64,000 bases of DNA from assembly GCA_013821605.1 (NCBI GenBank), contig JACDGP010000007.1:1-64000 (forward strand). Reading direction: 5' to 3'. The notes under the pieces are model-generated. The model was not told where the DNA came from, searched no databases, and was given only the letters and a program-made list of their open reading frames with translations. The stretch is from Herpetosiphonaceae bacterium. GTDB lineage: Bacteria; Chloroflexota; Chloroflexia; Chloroflexales; Kallotenuaceae. Below, piece by piece: positions 40,345-50,413 of the stretch (within the stretch, counting starts at the first letter, position 1; each line of letters begins with the position of its first letter). Both the position numbers and the translations under genes were made by a program.

Positions 40345-41391
40345 CTAGCGTTCCCCGTTTTGGTTCAGACGCTGTGCGGTCGGCTGATTAAGTTGTGCTA
40401 AGGCATGCAGCAGTGGTCCCTCCGCCTGGCCTTCAAGCGCTTTACCATTCACATGTTCCGCCCAGCCTTGCGGAGCCGCAGGCAAGCCAAACCGATTGAC
40501 CAGACCTAGCAAATCTGTGACGAAGCCCGGCAAGATACCGTGCACAAGTGCCCCGAGTTGCGCCGGGAACGACAGGATGCGTTCCGCACTACCACGTACA
40601 GTCGCATGCAGGATCGCCCGCGCCGCCCTGGACGGATGAATCGCTGTCAGCGGGGCTAGCTCGCCGGTGGTGAACCACTTGTATTCACCTGTGGCGTCAC
40701 CGGCGTAGGTCGCATGCACATGCGCACCCGTTCGCATCAGTCCGGGCACAATTGTTGTCACCGTAATGCCCGTTCCCGCCAACTCAGCCCGCAGCCCCTC
40801 AGAAAAGGAGATCGCCGCCGCCTTGGCCGTACTGTACGGCAGCAGGTGCGGTACACTCAACTTGCCACCGATCGAAGTAACGTTCACGATTCGCCCGCTC
40901 CGCCGCTCGCGCATCTGTGGCAGCACGGTCAAGGTTGCGTACACCATGCCCCAAAAGATAATGTGTTGCGCCTCCTCGAAGTCGGCCACACCCAACGTCT
41001 GCAATGGTCCGACGGTGATCGTTGCTGCATTATTGACCAGAATATCAATCTGCCCAAAGTGCTGGGTCGTAGCCGCTATCATCGCTTCTACCTGCGCCAA
41101 ATCAGACACGTCGCATGGCATAGCAAAGACATCTACACCACGGTCTTGCAACGCTTGTCGCGCCCGCTCTAGGGTCTCGGCACCACGCGCACAGATCGCA
41201 ATCCGGCAGCCAGCATCGGCGAATTGTGTCGCAAGCTCAAACCCAAGCCCACGTGAACTGCCCATGATCAGGACAACCTGCCCTCGTAGCTCCGCCAGCC
41301 GGCGATTGTCCATAATTGCTTGACCTAAGATGGTGGCTCCCAACCCGGCGGCAACCATCCCCCGTAAGCGCCTCTGTTTCTTGCTGCGCAT
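40345..41391 (-). CDS. SDR family oxidoreductase
   Basis: GQVVLIMGSSRGLGFELATQFADAG, NNAA, YSTAKAAAISFSEGLRAEL. Confidence 0.9.
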   Translation of the reverse strand: MRSKKQRRLRGMVAAGLGATILGQAIMDNRRLAELRGQVVLIMGSSRGLGFELATQFADAGCRIAICARGAETLERARQALQDRGVDVFAMPCDVSDLAQVEAMIAATTQHFGQIDILVNNAATITVGPLQTLGVADFEEAQHIIFWGMVYATLTVLPQMRERRSGRIVNVTSIGGKLSVPHLLPYSTAKAAAISFSEGLRAELAGTGITVTTIVPGLMRTGAHVHATYAGDATGEYKWFTTGELAPLTAIHPSRAARAILHATVRGSAERILSFPAQLGALVHGILPGFVTDLLGLVNRFGLPAAPQGWAEHVNGKALEGQAEGPLLHALAQLNQPTAQRLNQNGER

Positions 41392-41649
41392 GCACTCCTA
41401 CTCCTCATCTATACGGAGCAAGACGGCAGGAAGTGTGCCAGACATCGCGCAGCCAGCTCTACGGAAACTCAAAGCTACTAACTGAGCCGCACCAGCAACA
41501 CCGTCAGTATCCTACAGTAGCTGTTTATCAGTTATTCATATACGAATCTGTGGTACACATAACTTTGCCGCCTATGGTATACTGGCAGCACTCTCTGCGA
41601 ATCAACTATCCTTTGAACTGTACCATAACGTGTTTAAGGGCTTTTCCAT

Positions 41650-42795
41650 ATGATCGAGCCGCAAAGCTACGAGCAGTTGAAGCAAGAAATTGCAGCTCGT
41701 ATGCTGGAAGACAAAGGACTTCTTGACAAGCTAAGGTCAGAAATCCGACCACTGAGGACCGAGTCCCGACGTATTCAACCTCGTACTACGACTGCCGTAT
41801 CTCTTGTGGGTACCGATGGTGGCAACAACAGTCTCCAATTTGATCCTTTCCTTGTACAGCTTATCCGCGTAGTCGACTCTAGCAACAATGAGTACTGCCT
41901 TGAAGCGATTACCCCGACCACAAATGTATTAAGACTAAGTGCTAGTCAGTTTGATAGTGACGGATCACCTAGAACAGCACTAGGACGGATGATGGCATAT
42001 TTAGGTGTCAAGGATTTGTCACAGATTAGTCATATGATTCGTCCAAGCAATGATAGCTATCCTGCCAGTCCAAGCTGGGTTCAGGTATATCGCGAACTTG
42101 TGGAATGGTCTATTTTGTTTTCTATTATTAGGGAAAAAGATTTCGGGACAGATACTCTGATCGTTTTTGATGGCTTGCTTCGTAGTAAAGTTTTTGCAGG
42201 AGACTTGTTCAAAAAGTATTTGCAGGGTCTTCTAGAAGGTATTGAACAGCAGAAGCGGAAAAACCGCCGCAAAATCTACCTTGCAGGAGTAGCAAAACAC
42301 AGTAAGGTTCTTTCACGTTACCGACTGGCAATGGCACTAGAACAAGTACTTACTACGAATTATCCAGCATATGTGCAAATTCCCCGCGACTTAGAGGAAA
42401 AGTCTTACGTTTGGGCTGAGTACGCGCGTGGAGATGATCGAGTGATAGGAGGCGCGGAGGCTAACAAGTACGTAGGCGGTAAGTTGTTCTTCGTCAAATT
42501 TGGTTCTGGGTCGCGTGACCATGTATGGCCGATTGATATTTTCCTGCCTCAAGTTGTGGATGCACAAACTGTCATTGGTTACATGCTAGCTGACGCGCTT
42601 AATGGTTTTCCCGTCCCTTGCTATCCTCAATGTCTTCAAAAAGCACACGAGAATGCAGCATTAGTCGATTTTGACTTGGATATACTACAAGATCAAATCT
42701 ACGATGCAATCCGCTCAGTGCTCAAAGATGAAGCGCCATCGCTTGACGCATTCCGGTTACAAGACGCTGATCCATCTCAAAGACGATATTCGTGA
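41650..42795 (+). CDS. nurA: NurA-domain nuclease
   Basis: VSLVGTDGGNNSLQF, LIVFDGLLRSKV, GVAKHSKVLSRYR, FPVPCYPQCLQKAHENAAL; immediately upstream of HerA-like ATPase. Confidence 0.78.
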   Translation: MIEPQSYEQLKQEIAARMLEDKGLLDKLRSEIRPLRTESRRIQPRTTTAVSLVGTDGGNNSLQFDPFLVQLIRVVDSSNNEYCLEAITPTTNVLRLSASQFDSDGSPRTALGRMMAYLGVKDLSQISHMIRPSNDSYPASPSWVQVYRELVEWSILFSIIREKDFGTDTLIVFDGLLRSKVFAGDLFKKYLQGLLEGIEQQKRKNRRKIYLAGVAKHSKVLSRYRLAMALEQVLTTNYPAYVQIPRDLEEKSYVWAEYARGDDRVIGGAEANKYVGGKLFFVKFGSGSRDHVWPIDIFLPQVVDAQTVIGYMLADALNGFPVPCYPQCLQKAHENAALVDFDLDILQDQIYDAIRSVLKDEAPSLDAFRLQDADPSQRRYS

Positions 42796-42807
42796 AAGCG
42801 ATTCTTA

Positions 42808-45018
42808 ATGACCGGAATTGAACTTTTTCCCCGGGATCAGGTTATAGGCGTATTTCGCGGTTTTCGAGAGGGCGGCTTAGAGTTTCACGCCGACCTCGTT
42901 CTTCCGTATCGAAATGATTTTCAAAGCTTGCCGATGCACGGGCAATTTTTGCTCGTTCAACTTGAGACTCCTCAGGAAGCTGTCCTTGGGAGAATAGCAT
43001 CGTTCTCATCTGAGGGAAAATTATCGGTAGGGTCAGGTGAGGAGTTTAACATACGTGCAGTTCGCGAGAACCGCACGATTCCTGAAGATTTACGAGAACA
43101 GTACTTGAAATACAAAGTAAATATCCGCGTTCTTGGTGTACTCAGAAATAACCTGAAGGGATCTCTAACTTTTGTTGCATCCCATCGTCGATTACCGCAT
43201 GTGGGGAGTTGCGTTGCATTCCCATCAGGGGAAGTATTGCGAGAAATAGCTGGGCATAACATCGAGAACGGGGCAGAGATTGGTCATTTCGCTCTCGGGG
43301 AGTATATTTACGCAGGTAGTAGTGATAAGTTGAAGATTGACGAGTGGATGCAGATTAAAAGTCCAGAAATACTTATCAAATTTCCGGTTGAGAGCCTTGT
43401 ATCGCGTCGGTCTTTCATCTTTGCGCGAGCGGGATTTGGGAAGTCAAATCTGAATAAGCTCCTTTTCAGCAAGCTCTATGAGAAAACACCGACCGTCGTA
43501 AAACGTGGAGACAAGCACGTTCCGGTTGGAACCATCATCTTTGATCCGGATGGTGAATATTTTTGGCCTGACGATAAGGGACGTCCTGGACTATGCGACG
43601 TTCCGGCCTTGCAAGGCAAGCTTGTAGTATTTACACCTCGCAAAGGGCCGAGCCCATTTTATCAATCCTTTGTAGCCGATGGTATCAGGCTTGATATCCG
43701 GCGGCTGCGCCCTAGCGATGTTATTGCGATCGCACTGCCACCAGAAAAACAAGATCAGCAAAATATTCGGAAGCTCAAGGGGTTAGACCAGGGTCGCTGG
43801 GAACAACTTGTAAACCTCATTGATAAGAGTCACAACCAAACGTCGCTGGATGCCATTGGAAAATTGCTTGATTTGTCCAAGGAGCAAGAGGTGGAGGGTG
43901 TAGCGGCTCGAGCTAACATGACGGTTATCGTTCGGGCACTGCACGACAAAAGTAGTCAGCTTATGGATAAGCTGATCAAGGCTCTCAAGGACGGCAAACT
44001 TTGTGTCGTTGACGTATCTCAAATGCGGGGAGGCCAATCGCTAATATTATCAGGTCTCATACTTCGCAAGATTTTTGACCGTAACCAGCAAGAATTCACA
44101 GCTGCCAATCCTGATACCATTCCCACCATTGCAGTCGTGGAAGAAGCTCAGTCTGTTCTCAACGAGAGAGCTACAGCAGCGGAGCCATACATTACTTGGG
44201 TAAAAGAGGGTAGGAAGTATGACCTGGGTGCATTATTAATTACACAGCAGCCCGGTAGCATTCCCGTGGATATTCTGAGTCAAGGTGACAACTGGTTTAT
44301 CTTTCATCTTCTATCGTCTGCAGATCTAGCAAGTGTCAAGAAAGCCAATGCACATTTCAGTGAAGACTTGTTAAGTGCACTCCTCAATGAGCCAATTCCA
44401 GGCCAAGGCGTGTTCTGGAGTTCTGTGGGTGGTAAACCTTACCCTGTCGCCATTCGCACTTTATCCTTCGAGGAACTGTTCAAAGTGCTGGACCCTCATT
44501 ACAATAAAGCTGCCTGCGAGACTTACGCCTCAAAACTAAAGGAAGAGTTTCAAACGACGCTTGAAGAGACAGTACAAGCTATGCAGCCGCCGCTTGCAGT
44601 GAATGGCAATGGTAATGGCTCAGCTCTGCAAAACGGTCAACCACCCCAGGTATCACCACGCAGATCTCAGAAAACAGACATTCCAGCGATGACTATCAGT
44701 ATGTTCGCAGACACATCTAGTGATGAAAATCCTGATGACGAATCAATTGATGTCCTTAAGGCATATGAAACCAGAGCTATTCAAGCACTTGGGGATGATC
44801 CGCAGTTTAGGAGTAAAGTAAAAGGCGAAGGAATCGCATGGGGCAGCATCAAGCACTTATTAAAGAGTAAACTGCCATCTACACTTGAAGATCAGGATGA
44901 CCGAGCGTACCAACTTGTTAGCAAAGCTCTTACGGAGATTTTAGGACCGCGTGGCGAAGGATGGCATTCATTCGTAAATGGACAAGGCAAAACATATGTG
45001 AAAGCAGGGAAGGGATAG
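42808..45018 (+). CDS. herA: HerA-like hexameric ATPase/translocase (DUF87)
   Basis: SFIFARAGFGKSNLNKLL Walker A, TIIFDPDGEYFW, TIAVVEEAQSVL Walker B, EGRKYDLGALLITQQPGSIPVDILSQGDNWFIFHL. Confidence 0.88.
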   Translation: MTGIELFPRDQVIGVFRGFREGGLEFHADLVLPYRNDFQSLPMHGQFLLVQLETPQEAVLGRIASFSSEGKLSVGSGEEFNIRAVRENRTIPEDLREQYLKYKVNIRVLGVLRNNLKGSLTFVASHRRLPHVGSCVAFPSGEVLREIAGHNIENGAEIGHFALGEYIYAGSSDKLKIDEWMQIKSPEILIKFPVESLVSRRSFIFARAGFGKSNLNKLLFSKLYEKTPTVVKRGDKHVPVGTIIFDPDGEYFWPDDKGRPGLCDVPALQGKLVVFTPRKGPSPFYQSFVADGIRLDIRRLRPSDVIAIALPPEKQDQQNIRKLKGLDQGRWEQLVNLIDKSHNQTSLDAIGKLLDLSKEQEVEGVAARANMTVIVRALHDKSSQLMDKLIKALKDGKLCVVDVSQMRGGQSLILSGLILRKIFDRNQQEFTAANPDTIPTIAVVEEAQSVLNERATAAEPYITWVKEGRKYDLGALLITQQPGSIPVDILSQGDNWFIFHLLSSADLASVKKANAHFSEDLLSALLNEPIPGQGVFWSSVGGKPYPVAIRTLSFEELFKVLDPHYNKAACETYASKLKEEFQTTLEETVQAMQPPLAVNGNGNGSALQNGQPPQVSPRRSQKTDIPAMTISMFADTSSDENPDDESIDVLKAYETRAIQALGDDPQFRSKVKGEGIAWGSIKHLLKSKLPSTLEDQDDRAYQLVSKALTEILGPRGEGWHSFVNGQGKTYVKAGKG

Positions 45019-45029
45019 AAGCTTTCAAA

Positions 45030-46139
45030 ATGTCTGACAAAATCATCAATATGTCTTTGAATGCTGTATGCCCGTATTTCACGATGTTCCCACTGAAATT
45101 CCCATATTCGATTCTCAGCCATCATGCTAACCCTGGTGATTGGATTATAGATCCATTTTGTGGCAGAGGAACAACAAATTATGCAGGTCGTCTTTTAGGG
45201 CTTCCGTCCATTGGAATTGATAGTAGTCCGGTCGCAGTCGCATCATCTGAGGCAAAATTAGCGAATGTGGCACCCGATGCTATTATTGAAGCAGCTGAAC
45301 AAATCTTGAGCGAAGTTAAAATCGCGCAGGATGTGCCAACAGGCGAATTTTGGGACTGGGCATTCGATCCCTCTGTGTTGAATACTATCTGCCGCTTACG
45401 TGAAGGATTGATGCGTTCGTGCCTCTTGGACTCTCACAAGGCATTACGAGCTATTCTTATGGGAGCACTGCATGGACCTCGCGGCAAAATACGGCAATCT
45501 TACTTCTCGAACCAATGCCAAAGAACATATGCACCCAAACCGAGATATGCTGTAAAATTCTGGAAAAGCCGAGAGCTACAGCCAGCCTTTGTCGATGTGT
45601 TAGAGATTATCGGGAACCGCGCACATCGATACTATCAACAATTACTACCTTCATGCGGAGGTTACATTCTTCATGGTGACAGTAGAGCACAAGAGACATA
45701 TCTTCACCTTAGCGATGGTCCTAAAATAAAGTGGGTCTTAACCTCCCCGCCCTATTACGGCATGTGTACTTATCTTCCCGATCAATGGCTCAGGCTGTGG
45801 TTCGTAGGTGGACCATCTAATGTTGAATATTCAACGAACGGGCAACTTGAACACTCAAGTGTTGCCGGTTTTTCCGACCAATTGAGAAAAGTCTGGAAAA
45901 ATGTGGGGACAATATGTCGACCAGATGCACGAATGATTATTAGATTTGGTGGAATAAATGTTAGAAATGTTGCACCCATGACTGTGCTGAAGGAATCGCT
46001 CAAAAACTCTGGATGGAAAATTCAGACTCTTAAATCAGCTGGCTTTGCTTCCGAAGGCCGAAGGCAAGCTGTACATTTTTCCAAATCTAGTAATAATGCA
46101 CTTGAAGAGTACGATGTTTGGGCGAAATGGGAAGGGTGA
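45030..46139 (+). CDS. DNA methyltransferase (N4-cytosine/N6-adenine, amino-MTase type)
   Basis: Motif I-like WIIDPFCGRGTTNYAGRLLG, motif IV TSPPYYGMCTY; ORF also open from 44961 overlapping herA. Confidence 0.8.
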   Translation: MSDKIINMSLNAVCPYFTMFPLKFPYSILSHHANPGDWIIDPFCGRGTTNYAGRLLGLPSIGIDSSPVAVASSEAKLANVAPDAIIEAAEQILSEVKIAQDVPTGEFWDWAFDPSVLNTICRLREGLMRSCLLDSHKALRAILMGALHGPRGKIRQSYFSNQCQRTYAPKPRYAVKFWKSRELQPAFVDVLEIIGNRAHRYYQQLLPSCGGYILHGDSRAQETYLHLSDGPKIKWVLTSPPYYGMCTYLPDQWLRLWFVGGPSNVEYSTNGQLEHSSVAGFSDQLRKVWKNVGTICRPDARMIIRFGGINVRNVAPMTVLKESLKNSGWKIQTLKSAGFASEGRRQAVHFSKSSNNALEEYDVWAKWEG

Positions 46140-46288
46140 AATTGAACACACTTTACTATGAACTACATGGGAGTGATAATTCGGGCATTATTTACCAGCC
46201 TGAAGGCTATAGACATTGAGAGCTACGTCATCATTCTACCCCTGATCTGTCTAAGCTTCACCTCTATGACCAGCAAGAATGACCAGCT

Positions 46289-47767
46289 ATGAATTTCCAA
46301 GAACTAGATGCCTTGATCGAACAGGCTATGACAGCGTGGCCGGCGCCCGGTCTTGCTGGAGCAATTGTTCACAACGAGGACATCTTCATGCGCGGCTACG
46401 GCGTGCGCAGCCTCGATGACCCGACCCGTGTCGATGAGCGCACCATCTTTGCCATCGCTTCGTGTACCAAAGCCTTTACAGCCTTGGCCCTTCAACTGCT
46501 TGCGGAAGAAGGCCGCCTCACGCTCGACGATCCAGTCACCGCCTACTTCCCGGAGTTTCAGCTATATGATCCGTATGTAACCCGCGAAATAACGGTTCGC
46601 GATCTTTTATGTCACCGTAGTGGGTTACAAACCTTTGGCGGTGACTTACTGGCATACGGCACAACCTACAGCCGTGATGAAATTCTGTGGCGCATACGCT
46701 ATCTAAAGCCCACCTCAAGCTTCCGGAGTCAATTCGGCTACCAAAACATCATGTATGTGTCTGCCGGTCACGTCGTCGAGGCGGTATCTGGCACGAGTTG
46801 GGATAGCTTCATCCGGGAGCGCATCCTTCTACCGCTCGGTATGACCTCGAGCACAACCAGTGTGTCTACGTTCACCGCCGACACCAATCTTGCACAGCCC
46901 CATATCCGGCGGCACGGCATGCTTCGGCAGATCCCTTATCTCAATGTTGACAACGAAGCGCCCGGCGGTGGCATCAATTCAAATGTACTAGACATGCTGC
47001 AATGGGTGCAGTTGCAACTGGGACAAGGCACATGGGAGGGCAAATCGCTGGTTAGCGCTGCACGTATACAAGAAATGTGGTCCCCCCACACCATCATTGC
47101 TCCCGATGAACAAAGCCTCCAGCTGTATCCCTCGCCGCACTTCCAAGCGTATGGCCTTGGCTGGTTCCTCCGTGACTACCAGGGCCGAAAAGTGATCGAG
47201 CATAGCGGTGGCTTGCCCGGCATGGTGTCGTTGGTCGTCCTCGTGCCCGAAGAGCAGCTTGGCTTCGTCCTATTGAGCAACGGTGAGACGGCATTCACGA
47301 CGGTGGTCCGCAACAGCATTCTCGACCATGTTTTTGGCGTTGCACCTACGGATTGGAGTGCCGTGTTGCTTGACGTTACGCATAAGCGGGAACTAGCGGA
47401 TCAAGAAGCAGTGCGCAAAACCGAGGCGCAACGGGTGCCGGATACCCATCCTTCGCTAGACATATCCCAGTACGTGGGTGACTATACCGGTCAACTGTAT
47501 GGCCCGGCGACCGTCGGTGAGGAAGAAGGCAAGCTCGTCGTGCGGTTGACCCCGGCACCCAGCTTGGTAGGCGAATTAGAACATTGGCACTATGACACAT
47601 TTCGTGTCACCTGGCGCGATCCGTATTTTCCAAAGGGCTTCGTCACATTTATCTTGGATGCACAGGCCAAGGTTACGGAGATGAAGATCGACACGCCCAA
47701 TCCGGATTTTGACTTTAAAGAATTAGAGCTACATCGTATCCGTCACGACCACATCGCGCAGTCGTAA
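46289..47767 (+). CDS. Serine hydrolase (class C beta-lactamase-like) with DUF3471-type C-terminal domain
   Basis: FAIASCTKAFTALALQLLAEEGRL (SxxK), YQNIMYVSAGHVVEAVSG (YxN-like), HSGGLPGM. Confidence 0.9.
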   Translation: MNFQELDALIEQAMTAWPAPGLAGAIVHNEDIFMRGYGVRSLDDPTRVDERTIFAIASCTKAFTALALQLLAEEGRLTLDDPVTAYFPEFQLYDPYVTREITVRDLLCHRSGLQTFGGDLLAYGTTYSRDEILWRIRYLKPTSSFRSQFGYQNIMYVSAGHVVEAVSGTSWDSFIRERILLPLGMTSSTTSVSTFTADTNLAQPHIRRHGMLRQIPYLNVDNEAPGGGINSNVLDMLQWVQLQLGQGTWEGKSLVSAARIQEMWSPHTIIAPDEQSLQLYPSPHFQAYGLGWFLRDYQGRKVIEHSGGLPGMVSLVVLVPEEQLGFVLLSNGETAFTTVVRNSILDHVFGVAPTDWSAVLLDVTHKRELADQEAVRKTEAQRVPDTHPSLDISQYVGDYTGQLYGPATVGEEEGKLVVRLTPAPSLVGELEHWHYDTFRVTWRDPYFPKGFVTFILDAQAKVTEMKIDTPNPDFDFKELELHRIRHDHIAQS

Positions 47768-48253
47768 CCAGGCAATCTTGGCGATTTCTGCGAGCGCGGT
47801 ACGCACCTCTTGCTCGTGACCGTTATGCAAGCGGGTGTTGAAACCGGCTAGGATGCTGTCTTTTTTGTTCTCCCGCGCACAGATCACAAACGGGAACTGG
47901 AACCGCTCATGGTAAGCCTGGTTAAGCTGCGTGAAGAGCGCGATCTCATCAGCAGAGAGTCGATCCAAACCGGCAGCAGCCTGCTCACCCGTGGACTGTG
48001 GCGTGAGGCTACCGGCCAACGCTGCTTTGCCAACCAGATCAGGATGCGCGCGAATCAGGGCTAGCTGTTGTTCTGGCGTTGCCGCATACATAACCTGGCA
48101 TAGTGCCTGATGAAGCTCTTCCAAGCTGCTCCAAGGATGGGTGCGCCAACCCTCAGCTACGATCCAAGGCGAGTCTTCAAAAACAAATCCCAGGCGTGCC
48201 ACGAATTGTGTCTCATCAAGGGTGTTAAGAACGGGCAGGGTCGTAGGTTCCAT
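47729..48253 (-). CDS. uraD: OHCU decarboxylase (ureidoimidazoline decarboxylase)
   Basis: FEDSPWIVAEGWRTHPWSSLEELHQAL, LIRAHPDLVGKAALAGSLTPQSTGEQAAAGLDRLS, FPFVICARENKKDSILAGFNTRLHN. Confidence 0.92.
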   Translation of the reverse strand: MEPTTLPVLNTLDETQFVARLGFVFEDSPWIVAEGWRTHPWSSLEELHQALCQVMYAATPEQQLALIRAHPDLVGKAALAGSLTPQSTGEQAAAGLDRLSADEIALFTQLNQAYHERFQFPFVICARENKKDSILAGFNTRLHNGHEQEVRTALAEIAKIAWLRLRDVVVTDTM

Positions 48254-48259
48254 AGCCTT

Positions 48260-48880
48260 TCAGTCCGAAGCTTGCGCGGCGTGTTCGACCATCCAGGCCT
48301 TGCCGTCTGCCAGCCGTTCAACCTGAGCAAGGGTGGCAATCGGAATACCGCGTTCGACCAGCGGTCCGCGACCCGCTTGGAACAGTTTTTCGACCAGGAA
48401 ACCTGCAACAACTACGTGCGCACCCGCTTCGGCCACGATTTCGGCAAGTGCCAACGCTGTACGCCCATTGGCCAGAAAATCATCGATGAGCGCTACTCGC
48501 ATACCCGCTGCGAGATACCGAGATGCTACGACCAGCCGCGTATCGCCGCCTTTCGTAGGAGAAGGGACGATGCGTGACAAGGCCGGTGGTTCTACCACCG
48601 GAGCATACTTTTTCGCATAGACCATGGGCACGTTCAAAGCCAAAGCAGTCGCTAAGGTGGGCGCGATACCGCTCGCCTCGGCAGTCAGCAGCAGATCCGG
48701 CGCGCACGACCGAATACGATCAGCAAGCGCGGCACCCATCGCTGACATAAATTCTGGTTCGATCCGGTGATTGAGAAAGTGGTCGATTTTCAGGATGCGA
48801 TCGCCTTCGACGGTGGCCTCGCGTAAGATGCGCTCGACCAGAGGGGCAAAGGGTGTATCTAATGCAACCGATGCTGGCAT
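48260..48880 (-). CDS. xpt: Xanthine phosphoribosyltransferase
   Basis: ILKIDHFLNHRIEPEFM, TAEASGIAPTLATALALNVPMVYAKK, VALIDDFLANGRTALAL. Confidence 0.93.
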   Translation of the reverse strand: MPASVALDTPFAPLVERILREATVEGDRILKIDHFLNHRIEPEFMSAMGAALADRIRSCAPDLLLTAEASGIAPTLATALALNVPMVYAKKYAPVVEPPALSRIVPSPTKGGDTRLVVASRYLAAGMRVALIDDFLANGRTALALAEIVAEAGAHVVVAGFLVEKLFQAGRGPLVERGIPIATLAQVERLADGKAWMVEHAAQASD

Positions 48881-48909
48881 CTTCTTCCTTTGCGACGGTG
48901 CACGGCTGC

Positions 48910-49929
48910 CTAATAGCCCAATTGCCGTTCAACGACATTGAGCAGCGGTTGTCCGTCCAGGTAGCGACGTAGGTTTTCAGTGAACAGATCGAGCACGCGT
49001 TCAGTATAGCTTTGGGTCATACCAGCGATATGTGGCGTGATGATGACGTTCGGCATTGACCACAGAGGGCTGGTAGGCGTCAGAGGTTCAGGATCAGTCA
49101 CATCCAGGGCAGCACCACCCAGGGTTTTATGTGCAAGAGCTTCCTCCAAGGCAGCCTGATCAATCAACCCACCCCGCCCAATATTAACGAGCAGCGCATC
49201 AGGTCGCATTGCGGCTAGCTCAGAGGTGCCGATGATATGCCGTGTTGTAGGAGTGAGGGGTAGGGCCAGCAGCACGACATCGCAGGCCTGTAAAAACGCA
49301 TGAAGCTCGGTCAAAGGGTAGTAGCGCTCAGGTAGGGAACCATCGGGATCACCGGTGCCCTGAGGCGTCCAGCCATTAAAATGCTGGGCCTCGGGCGTAC
49401 GTTGTGTCGCTAGGATGCGCATGCCGAAGCTCGCGCCAAGACGAGCTACTTCGCGACCAATCGCGCCATAGCCAATGATCCCTAGCACCGCGCCACGTAG
49501 CTCCGTTGGCATTAAGGCTGCACGTTGCTCAGCACGTGCCCAGGTCTTATCCCATTGTAGGCGCTGCATCTGGGGCAAACAGTGCATATGCGCCAGGATG
49601 GTCATCAAGACATACTCACCAATTTGGATCGCATGCACACCATTAGCACTGGTGATCTGTAGCGAACTTTGCCATATCGGCAGACGTTGCAGATTGTCGA
49701 CACCGGCAAAAGGAACCTGTAGCCAACGTAGACCGGGCGCACGTTGCGGATCGAAATCGACTTGGTCGGCATAAAGCACTTCAGTCTGCGGCGTGAAGAC
49801 TTGCTCCAACTCAGCACCCGTTTTCACCGGCCGTGCTTCCACCACCAACCGGTCAGATACCCCGCGTAACCGTGCCACTTGTGCCGCATCTAGCTGCTCG
49901 GCACACAAGACATGGACTTGTTCGCTCAT
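48910..49929 (-). CDS. D-2-hydroxyacid dehydrogenase family protein
   Basis: GIIGYGAIGREVARLGASFGMRILATQR, LLVNIGRGGLIDQAALEEAL, NVIITPHIAG. Confidence 0.9.
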   Translation of the reverse strand: MSEQVHVLCAEQLDAAQVARLRGVSDRLVVEARPVKTGAELEQVFTPQTEVLYADQVDFDPQRAPGLRWLQVPFAGVDNLQRLPIWQSSLQITSANGVHAIQIGEYVLMTILAHMHCLPQMQRLQWDKTWARAEQRAALMPTELRGAVLGIIGYGAIGREVARLGASFGMRILATQRTPEAQHFNGWTPQGTGDPDGSLPERYYPLTELHAFLQACDVVLLALPLTPTTRHIIGTSELAAMRPDALLVNIGRGGLIDQAALEEALAHKTLGGAALDVTDPEPLTPTSPLWSMPNVIITPHIAGMTQSYTERVLDLFTENLRRYLDGQPLLNVVERQLGY

Positions 49930-50023
49930 AATCACCCACAACTCACGGGCCGAGTATAGCATGTTTCAGCGGGGAGCTTCGAAGACGTCATGCTAAAATA
50001 CTCACTGCAAGGAGTTTAAGCAC

Positions 50024-50269
50024 ATGGCGCTTATTATCGAAGAAGAAGCAATCGATAGCTTGCCGATCACGATTGATCCCGAGATTGTCAGCGGCACGCC
50101 TGTGTTCGTGGGAACACGCGTCCCGGTTGAGGCGCTCCTAGATAACTTGGCAGCGGGCGTCGCACTCGACGAGTTTCTCGACAATTTTCCCACCGTAACC
50201 CATGATCAGGCGTTGGCAGTCCTCAAGTTTTCAAATCAGACACTCAAAAAGCTTGGACAGGCGAAGTGA
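50024..50269 (+). CDS. DUF433 (VapB-like antitoxin) protein
   Basis: ITIDPEIVSGTPVFVGTRVPVEALLDNLAAGVALDEFLDNFPTVTHDQALAVLKF. Confidence 0.9.
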   Translation: MALIIEEEAIDSLPITIDPEIVSGTPVFVGTRVPVEALLDNLAAGVALDEFLDNFPTVTHDQALAVLKFSNQTLKKLGQAK

Positions 50270-50355
50270 CGATCCTGCTCGATGAAGGGGTTCCAAGAAT
50301 TATCCAAAAACGCCTGCTCCATGCTATACTCAACCTTGTCATCATCTCACCATGA
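50266..50355 (+). pseudogene. Truncated DUF5615-like (PIN-like toxin) N-terminus
   Basis: GTG-start frame VTILLDEGVPRIIQKRLLHAILNLVIISP*, overlaps DUF433 stop; DUF5615 proteins start M-ILLDENLP. Confidence 0.5.
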
Positions 50356-50371
50356 AAGGAGGGCGACTCCC

Positions 50372-50413
50372 GTGACGGAATTGCTCTTCATCCCCACCGA
50401 CGCCGACCTCTAA
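50372..50413 (+). CDS. Putative 13-aa leader peptide (VTELLFIPTDADL) upstream of MFS exporter
   Basis: AAAGGAGGG SD 8 nt before GTG; extended -10 TGCTATACT at 50322-50330. Confidence 0.4.
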   Translation: MTELLFIPTDADL

